DNA of 64,000 nucleotides, taken from contig NZ_FCOY01000007.1 of assembly GCF_900018785.1 (NCBI RefSeq), forward strand, positions 124,001 to 188,000, in the 5' to 3' direction. The notes under the pieces are model-generated. The model saw nothing but the letters and a program-made list of their open reading frames with translations. It ran no database searches and was not told the DNA's origin. The position numbers and the translations under genes were made by a program. This document shows positions 36,073 to 44,902 of this stretch, in pieces; the stretch's first letter is position 1, and each line of letters begins with the position of its first letter. This DNA is from Xanthomonas massiliensis. Lineage in GTDB: Bacteria > Pseudomonadota > Gammaproteobacteria > Xanthomonadales > Xanthomonadaceae.

Positions 36073-36150
36073 CGCCCGTATCCGAACGTGGGAAGCGCGC
36101 AAGGTAGCCGATGCGCGGAGCCGGCGCCAATGCCCGCGGGCCCGACGCGC

Positions 36151-37041
36151 TCAGTCCGGCTGGCGGCGCGCCGCGTGCGTGGTCAGCCAGACCCCGGCCG
36201 CGGACAGCACGAAGCCGGCCGCCTTCGTCCAGGTGACCGGCTCGCCGAACCAGGCCCGCCCCATCATCGCAGTGACCGCCGGCATCAGGAAGAACAGCGA
36301 GGCCACCGAGGCCGCCGCGCCACGCCGGATCAGCATGAACAACAGGGTGAAGCCGCCGATGGAATTGACCACCACCAGCCAGGCCAGCGGCCCGAGGAAC
36401 GCCGTTCCCGCGTCGTGGACGAACCCCTCGCCGGCGGCGAACGGCAACAGCACCAGCGCCGCCGCCGCGTTCTGCACGGCCAGCCCGCAACGCGGATCCA
36501 CCGCCGAGGCATGGCGCTTCTGGTAGACGGTGCCCAGCGCGATGCCCACCAGCCCCACTCCCAGGCCGATCCACGCCGCGGCCGAGGCGGCCGGCTCCAG
36601 GCGGTCGGCCACGACCATGGGCACGCCGGCCAGGCCGATCCCCAGGCCCAGCCAGCCACGCCGGTCCAGGCGCTCCTGTCCCGATGCGGCCGACATCACG
36701 GCCACCAGCAACGGCATGCAACCGATCACCAGCGCCGAAATGCCGGCGTTGGCACCGTGCAGGAACGCCCAGTACACCCCGCCGAAGTGGCAGGCCAGCA
36801 TCAGCACGCCGGCGACCGCGCTGTACGCGGCCTGCGTCCACGTCGGCCAGCGCGCGCGGAGCGCCAGGCCCATCCCGGCGAAGAGCAGGGCGGTGATGCC
36901 GAACCGCCACGCCAGCACCGTGAACGGCGCGCCATGGGCCACCGCCAGCTTGCCGGCGATGTAGCCGGTGCACCACACCAGCACGAAGGCCAGCCCCATG
37001 CCCTGCCCGCGGGAGTATCCGGATTGCGCCATGGCCGCCAT
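36151..37041 (-). CDS. EamA/DMT-family transporter
   Basis: This inner-membrane protein of about 296 residues has ten helices as two EamA repeats (about 12-140 and 155-285), the drug/metabolite transporter fold. Motifs include WCTGYIAGKLAV in helix 1 and FFLMPAVTAMMGRAWFGEPVTWTKAAGFVLSAAGV at the end. The start is uncertain: ATGs at 37041, 37032 and further upstream (37119) lack good ribosome-binding sites. It diverges from the serine-hydrolase gene. Members export amino acids or metabolites; the substrate is unknown. Confidence 0.85.
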   Translation of the reverse strand: MAAMAQSGYSRGQGMGLAFVLVWCTGYIAGKLAVAHGAPFTVLAWRFGITALLFAGMGLALRARWPTWTQAAYSAVAGVLMLACHFGGVYWAFLHGANAGISALVIGCMPLLVAVMSAASGQERLDRRGWLGLGIGLAGVPMVVADRLEPAASAAAWIGLGVGLVGIALGTVYQKRHASAVDPRCGLAVQNAAAALVLLPFAAGEGFVHDAGTAFLGPLAWLVVVNSIGGFTLLFMLIRRGAAASVASLFFLMPAVTAMMGRAWFGEPVTWTKAAGFVLSAAGVWLTTHAARRQPD

Positions 37042-37210
37042 GCTGGGGCAGGCGTGCCGCCGCGCGCCACGCGACCTTGGTCCGATATCCGCCACCGCCA
37101 TGCAAATCGCGTTGTGCATCAAGGTATTGGACCGGGTTCATCGAGCGGTTTGTGCAATCGCGGAAAGCGGCGCTAGAATCGGGCGCGGCGTCCCCGGAGC
37201 ATCCAACCCG

Positions 37211-38581
37211 ATGAAAGAAGTAGGCAAGCGTCGTCGCTTCCGCGCGGCAGCGACAGGATTGCTCGGGGCCTTGCTCCCCCTCGCGCTCGCCTCCACCGCG
37301 CAGACGCCCGCCCCGACGACGCAGACCCTGGCCTACCGTCCCGACGCGGTGCCGGCCACCCAGCCGGCCGCCTGGCGCCCGGCGTCCCCGGCGACCGACG
37401 TCAAGCCGCTGCCGGCCACCTTCAATGTCGCCGCCTTCGAGTCCATGGCCGAGCAGCTCACCGCCGGCCAGCGCGTGCCCGGCATGGCGATGGCCATCGT
37501 CCACGGTGGACGGGTGATCTCCGCGCGCGGCTACGGTGTCACCGACGTCAGCCACCCGACGCCCGTCGATGCCCATACGCCGTTCCGCCTGGCCTCGCTG
37601 TCCAAGGCCTTCGCCGGCACCATGGCCGGCCTGCTGGTCAACGACGGCCAGTTGCGCTGGGACAGCAAGGTCACCGACTTCGTGCCCGGCTTCCAGCTGT
37701 CCAACCCGGAAGCGACGCGGCGGCTGACCGTGGCCGACCTGGTCAGCCAGCGCGCCGGCCTGCCGTCCAACGCCTACGACCGCGACATCGAGGCCAACGC
37801 CGACTACTACACGGTGACCCGCAAGCTGGCGAGCACGCCGCTGCGCTGCATGCCGGGCACCTGCTACTCCTACCAGAACGTCGCCTTCAGCCTGATCGGC
37901 GACGTGGTCTATGCCGCCTCCGGCAGCTTCTACGAGCAGTCGGTGGAACGGCGCATCTTCAAGCCGCTGGGCATGAACGACGCCAGCCTCGGGCTGGCCG
38001 GGCTGGAATCGAGCCCGCGCTGGGCGCGCCCGCACGTGCGCAGCCGCAACGGCTGGGTGGCGCTGACGCCCAAGCCGACCTACTACCGCCTGGCCCCGGC
38101 CGCCGGCGTGAATGCCAGCGCCAGCGACATGGCGCAGTGGCTGATCGCCCACACCGGCCACCGCCCGGACGTGCTGCCGGCGCCGCTGCTGGCCACGCTG
38201 CACGCGCCGCTGATCCCCCCCCCCGCCGAGATGCAGGGCGGCTGGCGCCGGCAGCGCGTCAAGTCGGCCGGCTACGCCATCGGCTGGCGCGTGCTCGACT
38301 ATTCCGGCCACCAGGTGATCTTCCATGCCGGCGCGGTGCAGGGCTATCGCGGGCTGGTGGCGATGGTGCCCGAGCGCGACCTCGGCATCGCCATCCTGTG
38401 GAACGGCGAGAGCACGCTGCCCTCGGGCCTGTTGCCGACCATGCTGGACCGGGCGCTGGGCCTGCCGGCGCAGCGCTGGCTGGACGTGGAGGACGACTTC
38501 GGCAGCGACAACCTGCTGGCCGAGCGGCCGGAGCCGGCGGCCGGGGTGTCCTCGGCCAACGCCAAGGCCTCCCCGCGCTGA
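37211..38581 (+). CDS. Serine beta-lactamase-like hydrolase (class C/esterase family)
   Basis: This 456-residue exported protein has a signal peptide (about 1-30) and a penicillin-binding-fold domain (about 75-420). The catalytic motifs are SLSK (SxxK, about residue 134), YQN in CYSYQNVAFSL (YxN) and HAGAVQG (HxG in place of KTG). Such proteins include class C beta-lactamases, D-aminopeptidases and esterases; HxG favours an esterase or peptidase more than a true AmpC. A TAGAAT -10 lies at 37174-37179. It may act on peptidoglycan fragments or esters in the periplasm; activity is not determinable. Confidence 0.87.
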   Translation: MKEVGKRRRFRAAATGLLGALLPLALASTAQTPAPTTQTLAYRPDAVPATQPAAWRPASPATDVKPLPATFNVAAFESMAEQLTAGQRVPGMAMAIVHGGRVISARGYGVTDVSHPTPVDAHTPFRLASLSKAFAGTMAGLLVNDGQLRWDSKVTDFVPGFQLSNPEATRRLTVADLVSQRAGLPSNAYDRDIEANADYYTVTRKLASTPLRCMPGTCYSYQNVAFSLIGDVVYAASGSFYEQSVERRIFKPLGMNDASLGLAGLESSPRWARPHVRSRNGWVALTPKPTYYRLAPAAGVNASASDMAQWLIAHTGHRPDVLPAPLLATLHAPLIPPPAEMQGGWRRQRVKSAGYAIGWRVLDYSGHQVIFHAGAVQGYRGLVAMVPERDLGIAILWNGESTLPSGLLPTMLDRALGLPAQRWLDVEDDFGSDNLLAERPEPAAGVSSANAKASPR

Positions 38582-38606
38582 GGTTCCCCGCCTCCTGCCG
38601 CCATCG

Positions 38607-38635
38607 ACGCCCCGCTGCCGCGGGGCGTTCGTTTT
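38607..38635 (+). terminator. Rho-independent terminator after the serine hydrolase
   Basis: ACGCCCCG (38607-38614) pairs with CGGGGCGT (38621-38628) around a 6-base loop, followed by TCGTTTT. It lies between two convergent genes. Confidence 0.8.
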
Positions 38636-38651
38636 CCGGCGGCGGCCGCGC

Positions 38652-39560
38652 TCAGTCCCAGCGCCAGGCCTGTTCCAGTTCGGCGGCCAGGAAATCCACG
38701 AACAGGCGCACGCGCGGCGCCAGCTGGCGCCCGCCGCCGACGCCCGGATACACCGCGTGCAGGGGCGCGGAGGCGATGGCCAGCTGCGGCAGCACCTGGA
38801 CCAGGCGCCCGCTGTCCAGGTCGTCGACCACGTCCCAGATCGACTTGCGCGCGATTCCCGCCCCTTCCAGCGCCAGGGCGTGCACCGCCTCGCCGTCGTC
38901 GCACACGATGCTGCCCTGCACGCGCACCACGGCCTCGCCGTCGTCGCTGCCGAAACGCCATTCCTCCACCGGGGAACGCCCGATCAGCAGGCAATCGTGG
39001 TCGGCCAGGTCGGCCAGCGTGCGCGGCATCCCGCGGCGGGCGAGATAGGCCGGCGCGGCGCACAGGATCCGCCGGTTGGGGGCCAGCGGCCGGGCGATCA
39101 GGCGCGAATCGAGCAGCGTGCCGTAGCGGATCGCCAGGTCGAAGCCCTCGCCGACCAGGTCCACCACCGTGTCGCTGAGCGAGAGCTGCACCTTCAGGTC
39201 CGGGTGCCGGGCGGCGAACCGCGCCAGGCGCGGCACCAGCTGGCGGCGGCCGAATGCATTGGGCGCGGACAGGCGCAAGGTCCCGGTCACGCGGCCGCGC
39301 AGGCTGCCCATGGCGGCCTCGGCCAGGTCCACTTCCGCCAGCAGCCGGCGCACGTGTTCCAGCAGTACCTGGCCCTCGCCGGTGGCCGAGAGGTGGCGCG
39401 TACTGCGGTGGATCAACCGCGCCTGCACGCGCCGCTCCAGCTGCGCCAGGCGCTTGCTGACCACCGCCAGCGACAGCCCGGATTCGCGCGCCGCCGCCGA
39501 CAGGCTGCCCAGGCTGAGGATGCGCTCGAACAGGCGCAGGTCGGTCAGGTCGTCGAGCAT
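38652..39560 (-). CDS. LysR-family regulator (divergent from an SDR gene)
   Basis: This 302-residue regulator has the LysR helix-turn-helix (about 4-62, LRLFERILSLGSLSAAARESGLSLAVVSKRLAQLE) and an effector domain (about 90-290). The ATG at 39560 gives the normal N-terminus; an ATG 33 bases upstream (39593) would add 11 residues. It is transcribed away from a short-chain dehydrogenase-like gene, the classic LysR arrangement, so that gene is the likely target. Its effector is unknown. Confidence 0.9.
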   Translation of the reverse strand: MLDDLTDLRLFERILSLGSLSAAARESGLSLAVVSKRLAQLERRVQARLIHRSTRHLSATGEGQVLLEHVRRLLAEVDLAEAAMGSLRGRVTGTLRLSAPNAFGRRQLVPRLARFAARHPDLKVQLSLSDTVVDLVGEGFDLAIRYGTLLDSRLIARPLAPNRRILCAAPAYLARRGMPRTLADLADHDCLLIGRSPVEEWRFGSDDGEAVVRVQGSIVCDDGEAVHALALEGAGIARKSIWDVVDDLDSGRLVQVLPQLAIASAPLHAVYPGVGGGRQLAPRVRLFVDFLAAELEQAWRWD

Positions 39561-39677
39561 GGCCGCATTGTCAACCCAAACGAAACAATCCATTCATCGT
39601 ATCAGTACAACCACGCGGCCAAGCGGGCCGAAAATGCCATCTGCTTATTTCGATTCATGCCGGAAGGGAAAAGAAAA

Positions 39678-40397
39678 ATGGACAACGCATTCGCTGGCAA
39701 ATCCGTGCTCGTGGTCGGCGGCAGTTCCGGTATCGGCCTGGCCACGGCACGCGCCTTCGCCGATGCCGGGGCGCAGGTGACCATCGCCTCGCGCAGCCAG
39801 GCCAAGCTCGACCAGGCCGCCGCCGAGATCGGCCATGGCGTGCGTACCGCGGTCCTGGATACCACCGACGACGCCGCGGTGGAGGCCTGGTTCGCCGTCC
39901 ACGGCCCGTTCGACCACGTGGTGGTCAGCGCCGCGCAGACGCCCGGCGGCCCGGTACGCGAGCTGCCGCTGGCCGATGCCTACAAGGCCATGGACAGCAA
40001 GTTCTGGGGGGCCTACCGGGTGGCGCGGGCGGTGCGCATCAACGCGCGCGGCACGCTCACCCTGGTCTCCGGCTTCCTCAGCGTGCGCCCGGGCAACTGG
40101 GTGCTGCAGGGCGCGATCAACGCCGCCCTGGAGTCGCTGGGACGCGGCCTGGCGCTGGAACTGGCGCCGGCCAGGATTCGCGTGAATACGGTTTCACCGG
40201 GTATGATCGCCACTCCGCTGTGGGGCGGCATGGAACCCGCGGCGCGCCAGCAGATGTACGACGACGCGGCAGCCAAGCTGCCCGCCCGTGCAATGGGCCA
40301 GCCGGAGGACATTGCCAACGCGGTGCTGTTCCTGGCATCGACGCCTTACGCCACCGGTTCGACCGTCCTGGTCGACGGTGGCGGCGCGATCGCCTGA
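39678..40397 (+). CDS. Atypical short-chain dehydrogenase/reductase lacking Tyr/Lys
   Basis: This 239-residue Rossmann-fold SDR has an N-terminal cofactor motif GGSSGIG (14-20) and conserved C-terminal VNTVSPGMIATPLW. Ser131 of the catalytic set is present, but the YxxxK motif, expected 13 residues later, reads QGAIN: Gln144 replaces Tyr and Asn148 replaces Lys. Normal proton-transfer chemistry should therefore be absent, and it may bind NAD(P) as a sensor or use other residues. A strong purine-rich ribosome-binding site precedes the ATG. It is divergent from a LysR gene. Confidence 0.87.
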   Translation: MDNAFAGKSVLVVGGSSGIGLATARAFADAGAQVTIASRSQAKLDQAAAEIGHGVRTAVLDTTDDAAVEAWFAVHGPFDHVVVSAAQTPGGPVRELPLADAYKAMDSKFWGAYRVARAVRINARGTLTLVSGFLSVRPGNWVLQGAINAALESLGRGLALELAPARIRVNTVSPGMIATPLWGGMEPAARQQMYDDAAAKLPARAMGQPEDIANAVLFLASTPYATGSTVLVDGGGAIA

Positions 40398-40440
40398 GCC
40401 GTCCGCGGCAACCACAGCGCGTATTTCGGAAGCGGTGCAT

Positions 40441-40466
40441 CGGGGAAGGTCCAGTGGCCTTCCCCG
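40441..40466 (+). terminator. Hairpin between the SDR gene and gcd
   Basis: CGGGGAAGG (40441-40449) pairs with CCTTCCCCG (40458-40466) around an 8-base loop. No T-run follows, so it is a weak terminator or an mRNA boundary structure. Confidence 0.45.
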
Positions 40467-40508
40467 GTCGTGCTGCCTCTCACCCCCCGCAATAACGAGG
40501 ATTCAACT

Positions 40509-42911
40509 ATGAACAAAGCAGGCCGGGTCGCCGTCGTCATCGTCGGCGTCCTATTCCTTCTGCTGGGCCTCGGGCTCGCCGCCGGTGGCGGCTACCTGAT
40601 CGCCCTGGGCGGCTCGTGGTTCTACCTGCCCGCCGGACTGGCCATGGCCGGCGTCGGCGTCGGCCTGCTGCTGCGCAAGGCCTGGTCGGTATGGCTGGCC
40701 TGGGCGCTGCTGATCGTCAGCGCCATCTGGGCCTTCGCCGAGGTCGGCACCGACTTCTGGCAGCTGGTGCCGCGTTCGATCACCTTCCTGGTGGTCGCCC
40801 TGGTCGCCACCCTGGCCGCCCCGACCCTGCTGCGCAAGAACGGCGCCAAGGCGCTGGCCTGCAAGCCGGCCGCGGTGCTCTCGGTGGTGCTGGCCGTGGT
40901 CATCGCCGGCATCTTCGCCAACATGTTCCGCCCGCACCCGCAGGTGGTCGCCAGCGGCGACCCGGCACCGGTGATCAAGCCCGATGCCGGCACCGACAGC
41001 GGCAAGGACTGGCCGGCCTGGGGCCGCAACACCGGCGGCAACCGCTATGCCCAGTTCGACCAGATCAACACATCGAACGTGAAGGACCTGAAGGTCGCCT
41101 GGACCTACCGCACCGGCGACCTGGCCGTGGACGGTGCCGAATACCAGGTCACCCCGCTCAAGGTCGATGACACGCTGTATCTGTGCACCCCGCTGAGCAA
41201 GGTGATCGCGGTCGATGCGGTCTCCGGCAAGGAGAAGTGGCGCTTCGACCCGCAGGCCAAGGTCACCGAGAGCACCAAGGGCTGGAAGCGCTGCCGCGGC
41301 GTCGGCTATGCCGACTTGGACAAGCTGGCACCGGCCGTGCCGGCCACGGACACGCCGGCCATCGCCGACACGCCGGCCGCCACCTGCCGCAAGCGCGTGA
41401 TCGAGACCACCATCGACGCCCGCCTGCTGGCGCTGGATGCCGAAACCGGCAAGCTGTGCGAGGACTTCGGCGATCATGGCTACGTCAACCTGCTCGAGGG
41501 CCTCAGCCAGGCGCCCGAGGAAGGCAGCTACAACGTCACCTCGGCCCCGCTGGTGGCCGACGGCGTGATCATGGTCGGCGGTCGCGAGAACGACAACCTG
41601 TCGGTGGGCGAGCCTTCCGGCGTGGTGCGCGGCTACGACGTGGTCACCGGCAGGATCCTGTGGGCCTGGGACGCCGCCCGCGGTGCCTCCGACAGCACCC
41701 CGCTGCCGCCTGGCCAGACCTATGCGCCGGAAACCCCGAACTTCTGGGGCACCGCGGCCTACGACCCGAAGCTCGGCCTGGCCTACTTCCCGACCGGCAA
41801 CCAGACGCCTGACTTCTGGACCGGCAACCGCCATCCGTATTCCAACGAATACAACGACGCCATCGTCGCGGTGGAGATGAAGACCGGCAAGGAGCGCTGG
41901 CACTTCCGCACCGCCAACATCGACCAGTTCGACTACGACGTCACCTCGCAGCCGATCCTGTACGACCTGCCGCAGAAGGACGGCTCTACCATCCCGGTGG
42001 TGATCCAGCTGACCAAGCGCGGCCAGGTGTTCGTGCTCGACCGCCGCAACGGCAAGCCGGTGTTCCCGGTGGAGCAGCGCAAGGTCGCCACCGACGTGAT
42101 GCCGGGGATGCAGGTGGCCGATACCCAGCCGTATTCGGCGATCTCGGTGGGTACCGATCCGCTGAAGGAATCGGACATGTGGGGCGCGTCGATCTTCGAC
42201 CAGCTCTACTGCCGCATCCAGTTCAAGCAGATGCGCTGGAAGGGCGAGTTCACCCCGCTGTCGGACAAGCAGCGCACGCTGATCTACCCCGGCTACTACG
42301 GCGGCATGAACTGGGGCGGCGGTGCGCTCGACGCCGCGCGCGGCCTGCTGATCGTCAACGACATCCGCATGGCGCAGTGGGGCCGCTTCATCAAGCAGGA
42401 CGTGGCCGAGAGGACCGGCCTGAAGCCGTCCACCGAGGGTGAGTACTCCACCCAGACCGGCACGCCGTGGGGCGTGGAACGCTCGATGTTCGTCTCGCCG
42501 CTGGGCGTGCCCTGCTTCAAGCCGCCGTTCGGCACCCTGACCGCGATCGACCTGACCTCCGGCAAGACCCGCTGGCAGGTGCCGATGGGCTCGATCCAGG
42601 ACGCGCCGGTGCACGGCATCGTGCCGGGTGTGTACATCCCGCTGGGCATGCCGACGATGGGCGGCCCGCTGGTGACCAAGGGCGGGCTGACCTTCTTCTT
42701 CGGCACCCTGGACTACTACCTGCGCGCCATCGACAGCGACACCGGCAAGGAGCTGTGGCGCGGGCGGCTGCCGGTCGGCGGCCAAGGTGCGCCGATGACC
42801 TACATCGGCAAGGACGGCAAGCAGTACATCGTCGTGGTCGATGGCGGCGCCACCCGCACCGGCAGCAACAAGAACCGCGGCGACTACGTGATCGCCTACA
42901 CCCTGCCCTGA
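40509..42911 (+). CDS. gcd: Membrane-bound PQQ-dependent glucose dehydrogenase
   Basis: This 800-residue quinoprotein oxidises glucose (and other aldoses) to the lactone in the periplasm and passes electrons to ubiquinone. Five N-terminal transmembrane helices (about 1-140) are followed by an eight-bladed propeller (about 160-795) that begins KDWPAWGRNTGGNRYA and contains the tryptophan-docking repeats DAVSGKEKW, DVVTGRILWAWD, EMKTGKERW and DLTSGKTRW. GAGGA precedes the ATG at 40509. The downstream OprB-type porin would feed it sugars. No PQQ biosynthesis genes are in the window. Confidence 0.95.
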   Translation: MNKAGRVAVVIVGVLFLLLGLGLAAGGGYLIALGGSWFYLPAGLAMAGVGVGLLLRKAWSVWLAWALLIVSAIWAFAEVGTDFWQLVPRSITFLVVALVATLAAPTLLRKNGAKALACKPAAVLSVVLAVVIAGIFANMFRPHPQVVASGDPAPVIKPDAGTDSGKDWPAWGRNTGGNRYAQFDQINTSNVKDLKVAWTYRTGDLAVDGAEYQVTPLKVDDTLYLCTPLSKVIAVDAVSGKEKWRFDPQAKVTESTKGWKRCRGVGYADLDKLAPAVPATDTPAIADTPAATCRKRVIETTIDARLLALDAETGKLCEDFGDHGYVNLLEGLSQAPEEGSYNVTSAPLVADGVIMVGGRENDNLSVGEPSGVVRGYDVVTGRILWAWDAARGASDSTPLPPGQTYAPETPNFWGTAAYDPKLGLAYFPTGNQTPDFWTGNRHPYSNEYNDAIVAVEMKTGKERWHFRTANIDQFDYDVTSQPILYDLPQKDGSTIPVVIQLTKRGQVFVLDRRNGKPVFPVEQRKVATDVMPGMQVADTQPYSAISVGTDPLKESDMWGASIFDQLYCRIQFKQMRWKGEFTPLSDKQRTLIYPGYYGGMNWGGGALDAARGLLIVNDIRMAQWGRFIKQDVAERTGLKPSTEGEYSTQTGTPWGVERSMFVSPLGVPCFKPPFGTLTAIDLTSGKTRWQVPMGSIQDAPVHGIVPGVYIPLGMPTMGGPLVTKGGLTFFFGTLDYYLRAIDSDTGKELWRGRLPVGGQGAPMTYIGKDGKQYIVVVDGGATRTGSNKNRGDYVIAYTLP

Positions 42912-42921
42912 GGCAGGCGAA

Positions 42922-42942
42922 GGCGGGAACCGTGTTCCCGCC
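42922..42942 (+). repeat. Hairpin after gcd
   Basis: GGCGGGAAC (42922-42930) and its exact complement (42934-42942) around CGT form a 9-bp stem without a T-run, just before the true terminator. Confidence 0.6.
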
Positions 42943-42953
42943 GTATCCACGAA

Positions 42954-42985
42954 GGGGGCTGCCGGCGACGGCAGCTCCCTTTTTT
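42954..42985 (+). terminator. Rho-independent terminator after gcd
   Basis: An 11-bp stem (GGGGGCTGCCG with CGGCAGCTCCC, one G-T pair) around GCGA is followed by six T residues. The porin gene therefore may need its own promoter or read-through. Confidence 0.88.
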
Positions 42986-43032
42986 CTCGCAGGACCGGCC
43001 GAGGGCCGGTCCCCAACGACAGAACCACTTTC

Positions 43033-44331
43033 ATGGACATCCGAATCCTTCCTTTGGCCGGCGCGCTGCTGGCCGGCCTGCTGCCGGTGGCCGCCCGCGC
43101 GGCGGACGCCGATGCCTCCGCCTGGCTGCTGGGCGACTGGGACGGCGCGCGCACGCGCCTGCACGAATCCGGCGTCGACTTCCAGCTGGGCTGGACCAAC
43201 GAGACCGCACACAACAGCGACGGCGGCGAGCGCAGCCTGACCCGCAACGCCGGCCAGTTCGTGCTCGGCACCACCCTGGACCTGGAGCGGCTTTGGAACT
43301 GGCACGGCGCGCGCTTCCAGATCACCGCCGACAAGCGCTACGGCAAGAACGTGGCCGACGAGGCCGGCATCGGCGTGGCGATGAACGCGCACGAGATCTA
43401 CGGCCGCGGCCAGACCTGGTGGCTGACCAACTTCTACCTCCAGCAGGACTTCGCCGACGGCCGCGTGTCGCTGCGCGCCGGCAAGATGCCGGTGGGCTCG
43501 GACTTCGGCTACGACGAGTGCCACTTCCTCAACACCACCGCCTGCGGCTCCACGCCCGGCAACATGGAAGGGCGCTACTGGTACAACTGGCCGATCGGCA
43601 GCTGGGGCCTGCGCGCGCAGGTGGGCCTGTCCGCCGAGACCTACCTGAAGGCCGGCGTCTTCCAGGTCGGCGCGGACTACGTCGACGACCACTGGGCGCG
43701 CGACAACGGCTGGAAGCTCGTCAATCCGCACACCGACGGCGCGCTGGTGCCGGTGGAGTTCGGCTGGACCCCGCGCCTGGCCGGGCTGGCCGGCCACTAC
43801 CGCCTGGGCGGCTGGGTCTCCAGCGCGGGCGGCGACGACCTCTACCTCAACCGCGACGGCCTGCCGCTGGGCAGCGACGGCGGCGAAGCGCTGCACCGCG
43901 ACCGCAGCCGCGGCGCCTACCTGTCGCTCAAGCAGCAGCTGACCGGCAGCACCGACGGCACCGGCCTGCACGCCTTCCTCAACCTGACCCGGATCGACGG
44001 CCGCACCGCCCGCTATGACGCCCAGGCGGTCGCGGGCGTGTTCTACCAGGGGCTGCCGTGGCGGCCGGCCGACAGTGCCGGCCTCATGATCGGCGCCACC
44101 TCGGTCAGCGACCGCTACACCCGCTACGCGCGGCTGTGGAACGCCTACCACCCGGGCGAGCGCATCTTCCCGTCGGGCGGCAGCGAGAAGGTCACCGAGG
44201 TGTTCTACCAGTTCACCCCGGTCCCGTCGCTGAGCCTGCGCCCCAGCGTGCAGTACATCGTCAATCCGGGCGGCGATACCGGCCGCCACGACGCGGTGAT
44301 CTTCGGCCTGAAGACCGACATCGCGTTCTGA
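43033..44331 (+). CDS. OprB-family carbohydrate-selective porin
   Basis: This 432-residue outer-membrane protein has a signal peptide (about 1-23, ending ARAADA) and a 16-strand-type porin barrel ending in KTDIAF with C-terminal Phe. The start of the mature part, WLLGDWDGARTRLHESGVDF, is the hallmark of OprB porins, as is the closing VQYIVNPGG. It lets glucose and related sugars cross the outer membrane. Located 121 bases after gcd, it fits the direct periplasmic sugar-oxidation route. Confidence 0.94.
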   Translation: MDIRILPLAGALLAGLLPVAARAADADASAWLLGDWDGARTRLHESGVDFQLGWTNETAHNSDGGERSLTRNAGQFVLGTTLDLERLWNWHGARFQITADKRYGKNVADEAGIGVAMNAHEIYGRGQTWWLTNFYLQQDFADGRVSLRAGKMPVGSDFGYDECHFLNTTACGSTPGNMEGRYWYNWPIGSWGLRAQVGLSAETYLKAGVFQVGADYVDDHWARDNGWKLVNPHTDGALVPVEFGWTPRLAGLAGHYRLGGWVSSAGGDDLYLNRDGLPLGSDGGEALHRDRSRGAYLSLKQQLTGSTDGTGLHAFLNLTRIDGRTARYDAQAVAGVFYQGLPWRPADSAGLMIGATSVSDRYTRYARLWNAYHPGERIFPSGGSEKVTEVFYQFTPVPSLSLRPSVQYIVNPGGDTGRHDAVIFGLKTDIAF

Positions 44332-44356
44332 CCGCACGCGGCATCGCGTCGCGGTG

Positions 44357-44393
44357 AAGCACGGGCGCCCCGGATTCCGGGGCGCCCGTGCTT
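44357..44393 (+). terminator. Strong terminator after the OprB porin
   Basis: A perfect 17-bp stem (44357-44373 with 44377-44393) around ATT, with a short T/A tail. The A-rich 5' side also allows function in the opposite direction. Confidence 0.88.
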
Positions 44394-44620
44394 TATCAAC
44401 CTCCGGGCAAGGCTGCCTGTCCGCGTGGCCGGTTGATCGCCGCGCAGCGCGGGCCGGAAGATGAAGGCCCGATGGCACGGGAACGCGCAGGCGGTCGCGT
44501 CGATGCCATGCCCCTGCCGGGAGGACGCGTCCGTCCACCTTCCCGCAACGCGCCAGGGCCGATCCTCGCGTGGCGACACGGACGACGGGATCGCCCGCAC
44601 CCGGACCCCAGGAGGCCCCG
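44394..44620. other. Intergenic region without a visible gene
   Basis: This is the first part of a 505-base gap before the SDR gene. I see no promoter pair, repeat or family-like translation; the gap ends with an ideal AGGAGG site (44610-44615) serving the doubtful frame at 44621. Confidence 0.4.
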
Positions 44621-44902
44621 ATGACGCTGTGCCCTGAATCGTTCCGCCGGGTCTGCCTGCACATCTCCCGACCCGTCCGCGCAGGCACCGCGGCATACCC
44701 GCGCCCTGCAGGCATGCCGAACCGTCGCCTGCACTTGCCGGCACGCTCCGCCGCGGCAGTCGCACGATCAGCGCCTGGCGATGCATTGGCATCGGCATCG
44801 CCGGCGGCACCTCGCGCGGGCCGCCGCCGCGTCGCCATCGCACGCACCGGCGCCGTGCCCCGCGCTTCTTCTTCCCAGACCCGATACGAGGAATCCCCAT
44901 GA
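44621..44902 (+). CDS. Doubtful small reading frame coupled to the SDR gene
   Basis: A 93-codon frame starts with ATG five bases after AGGAGG, the best ribosome-binding site in this region, and its TGA overlaps the SDR start as ATGA. Against it, the translation (Arg/Ala/Pro-rich) matches no family I know, and third codon positions carry many A and T (GCA, TCA, CGA), unlike the surrounding genes. It could be a leader peptide that couples translation to the SDR gene, or chance. Confidence 0.25.
   Translation: MTLCPESFRRVCLHISRPVRAGTAAYPRPAGMPNRRLHLPARSAAAVARSAPGDALASASPAAPRAGRRRVAIARTGAVPRASSSQTRYEESP

Noticed and set aside
34358..38326. Very long open frame (over 1,300 codons) on the minus strand
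   Set aside because: It runs through well-supported genes (a transporter, an EamA protein and the opposite-strand serine hydrolase) in a wrong frame; its translation is Arg/Ala/Gly noise.
37211..38581. True AmpC beta-lactamase
   Set aside because: The third motif is HAG and not KTG, and no AmpR-type regulator is adjacent; a general serine hydrolase is the safer call.
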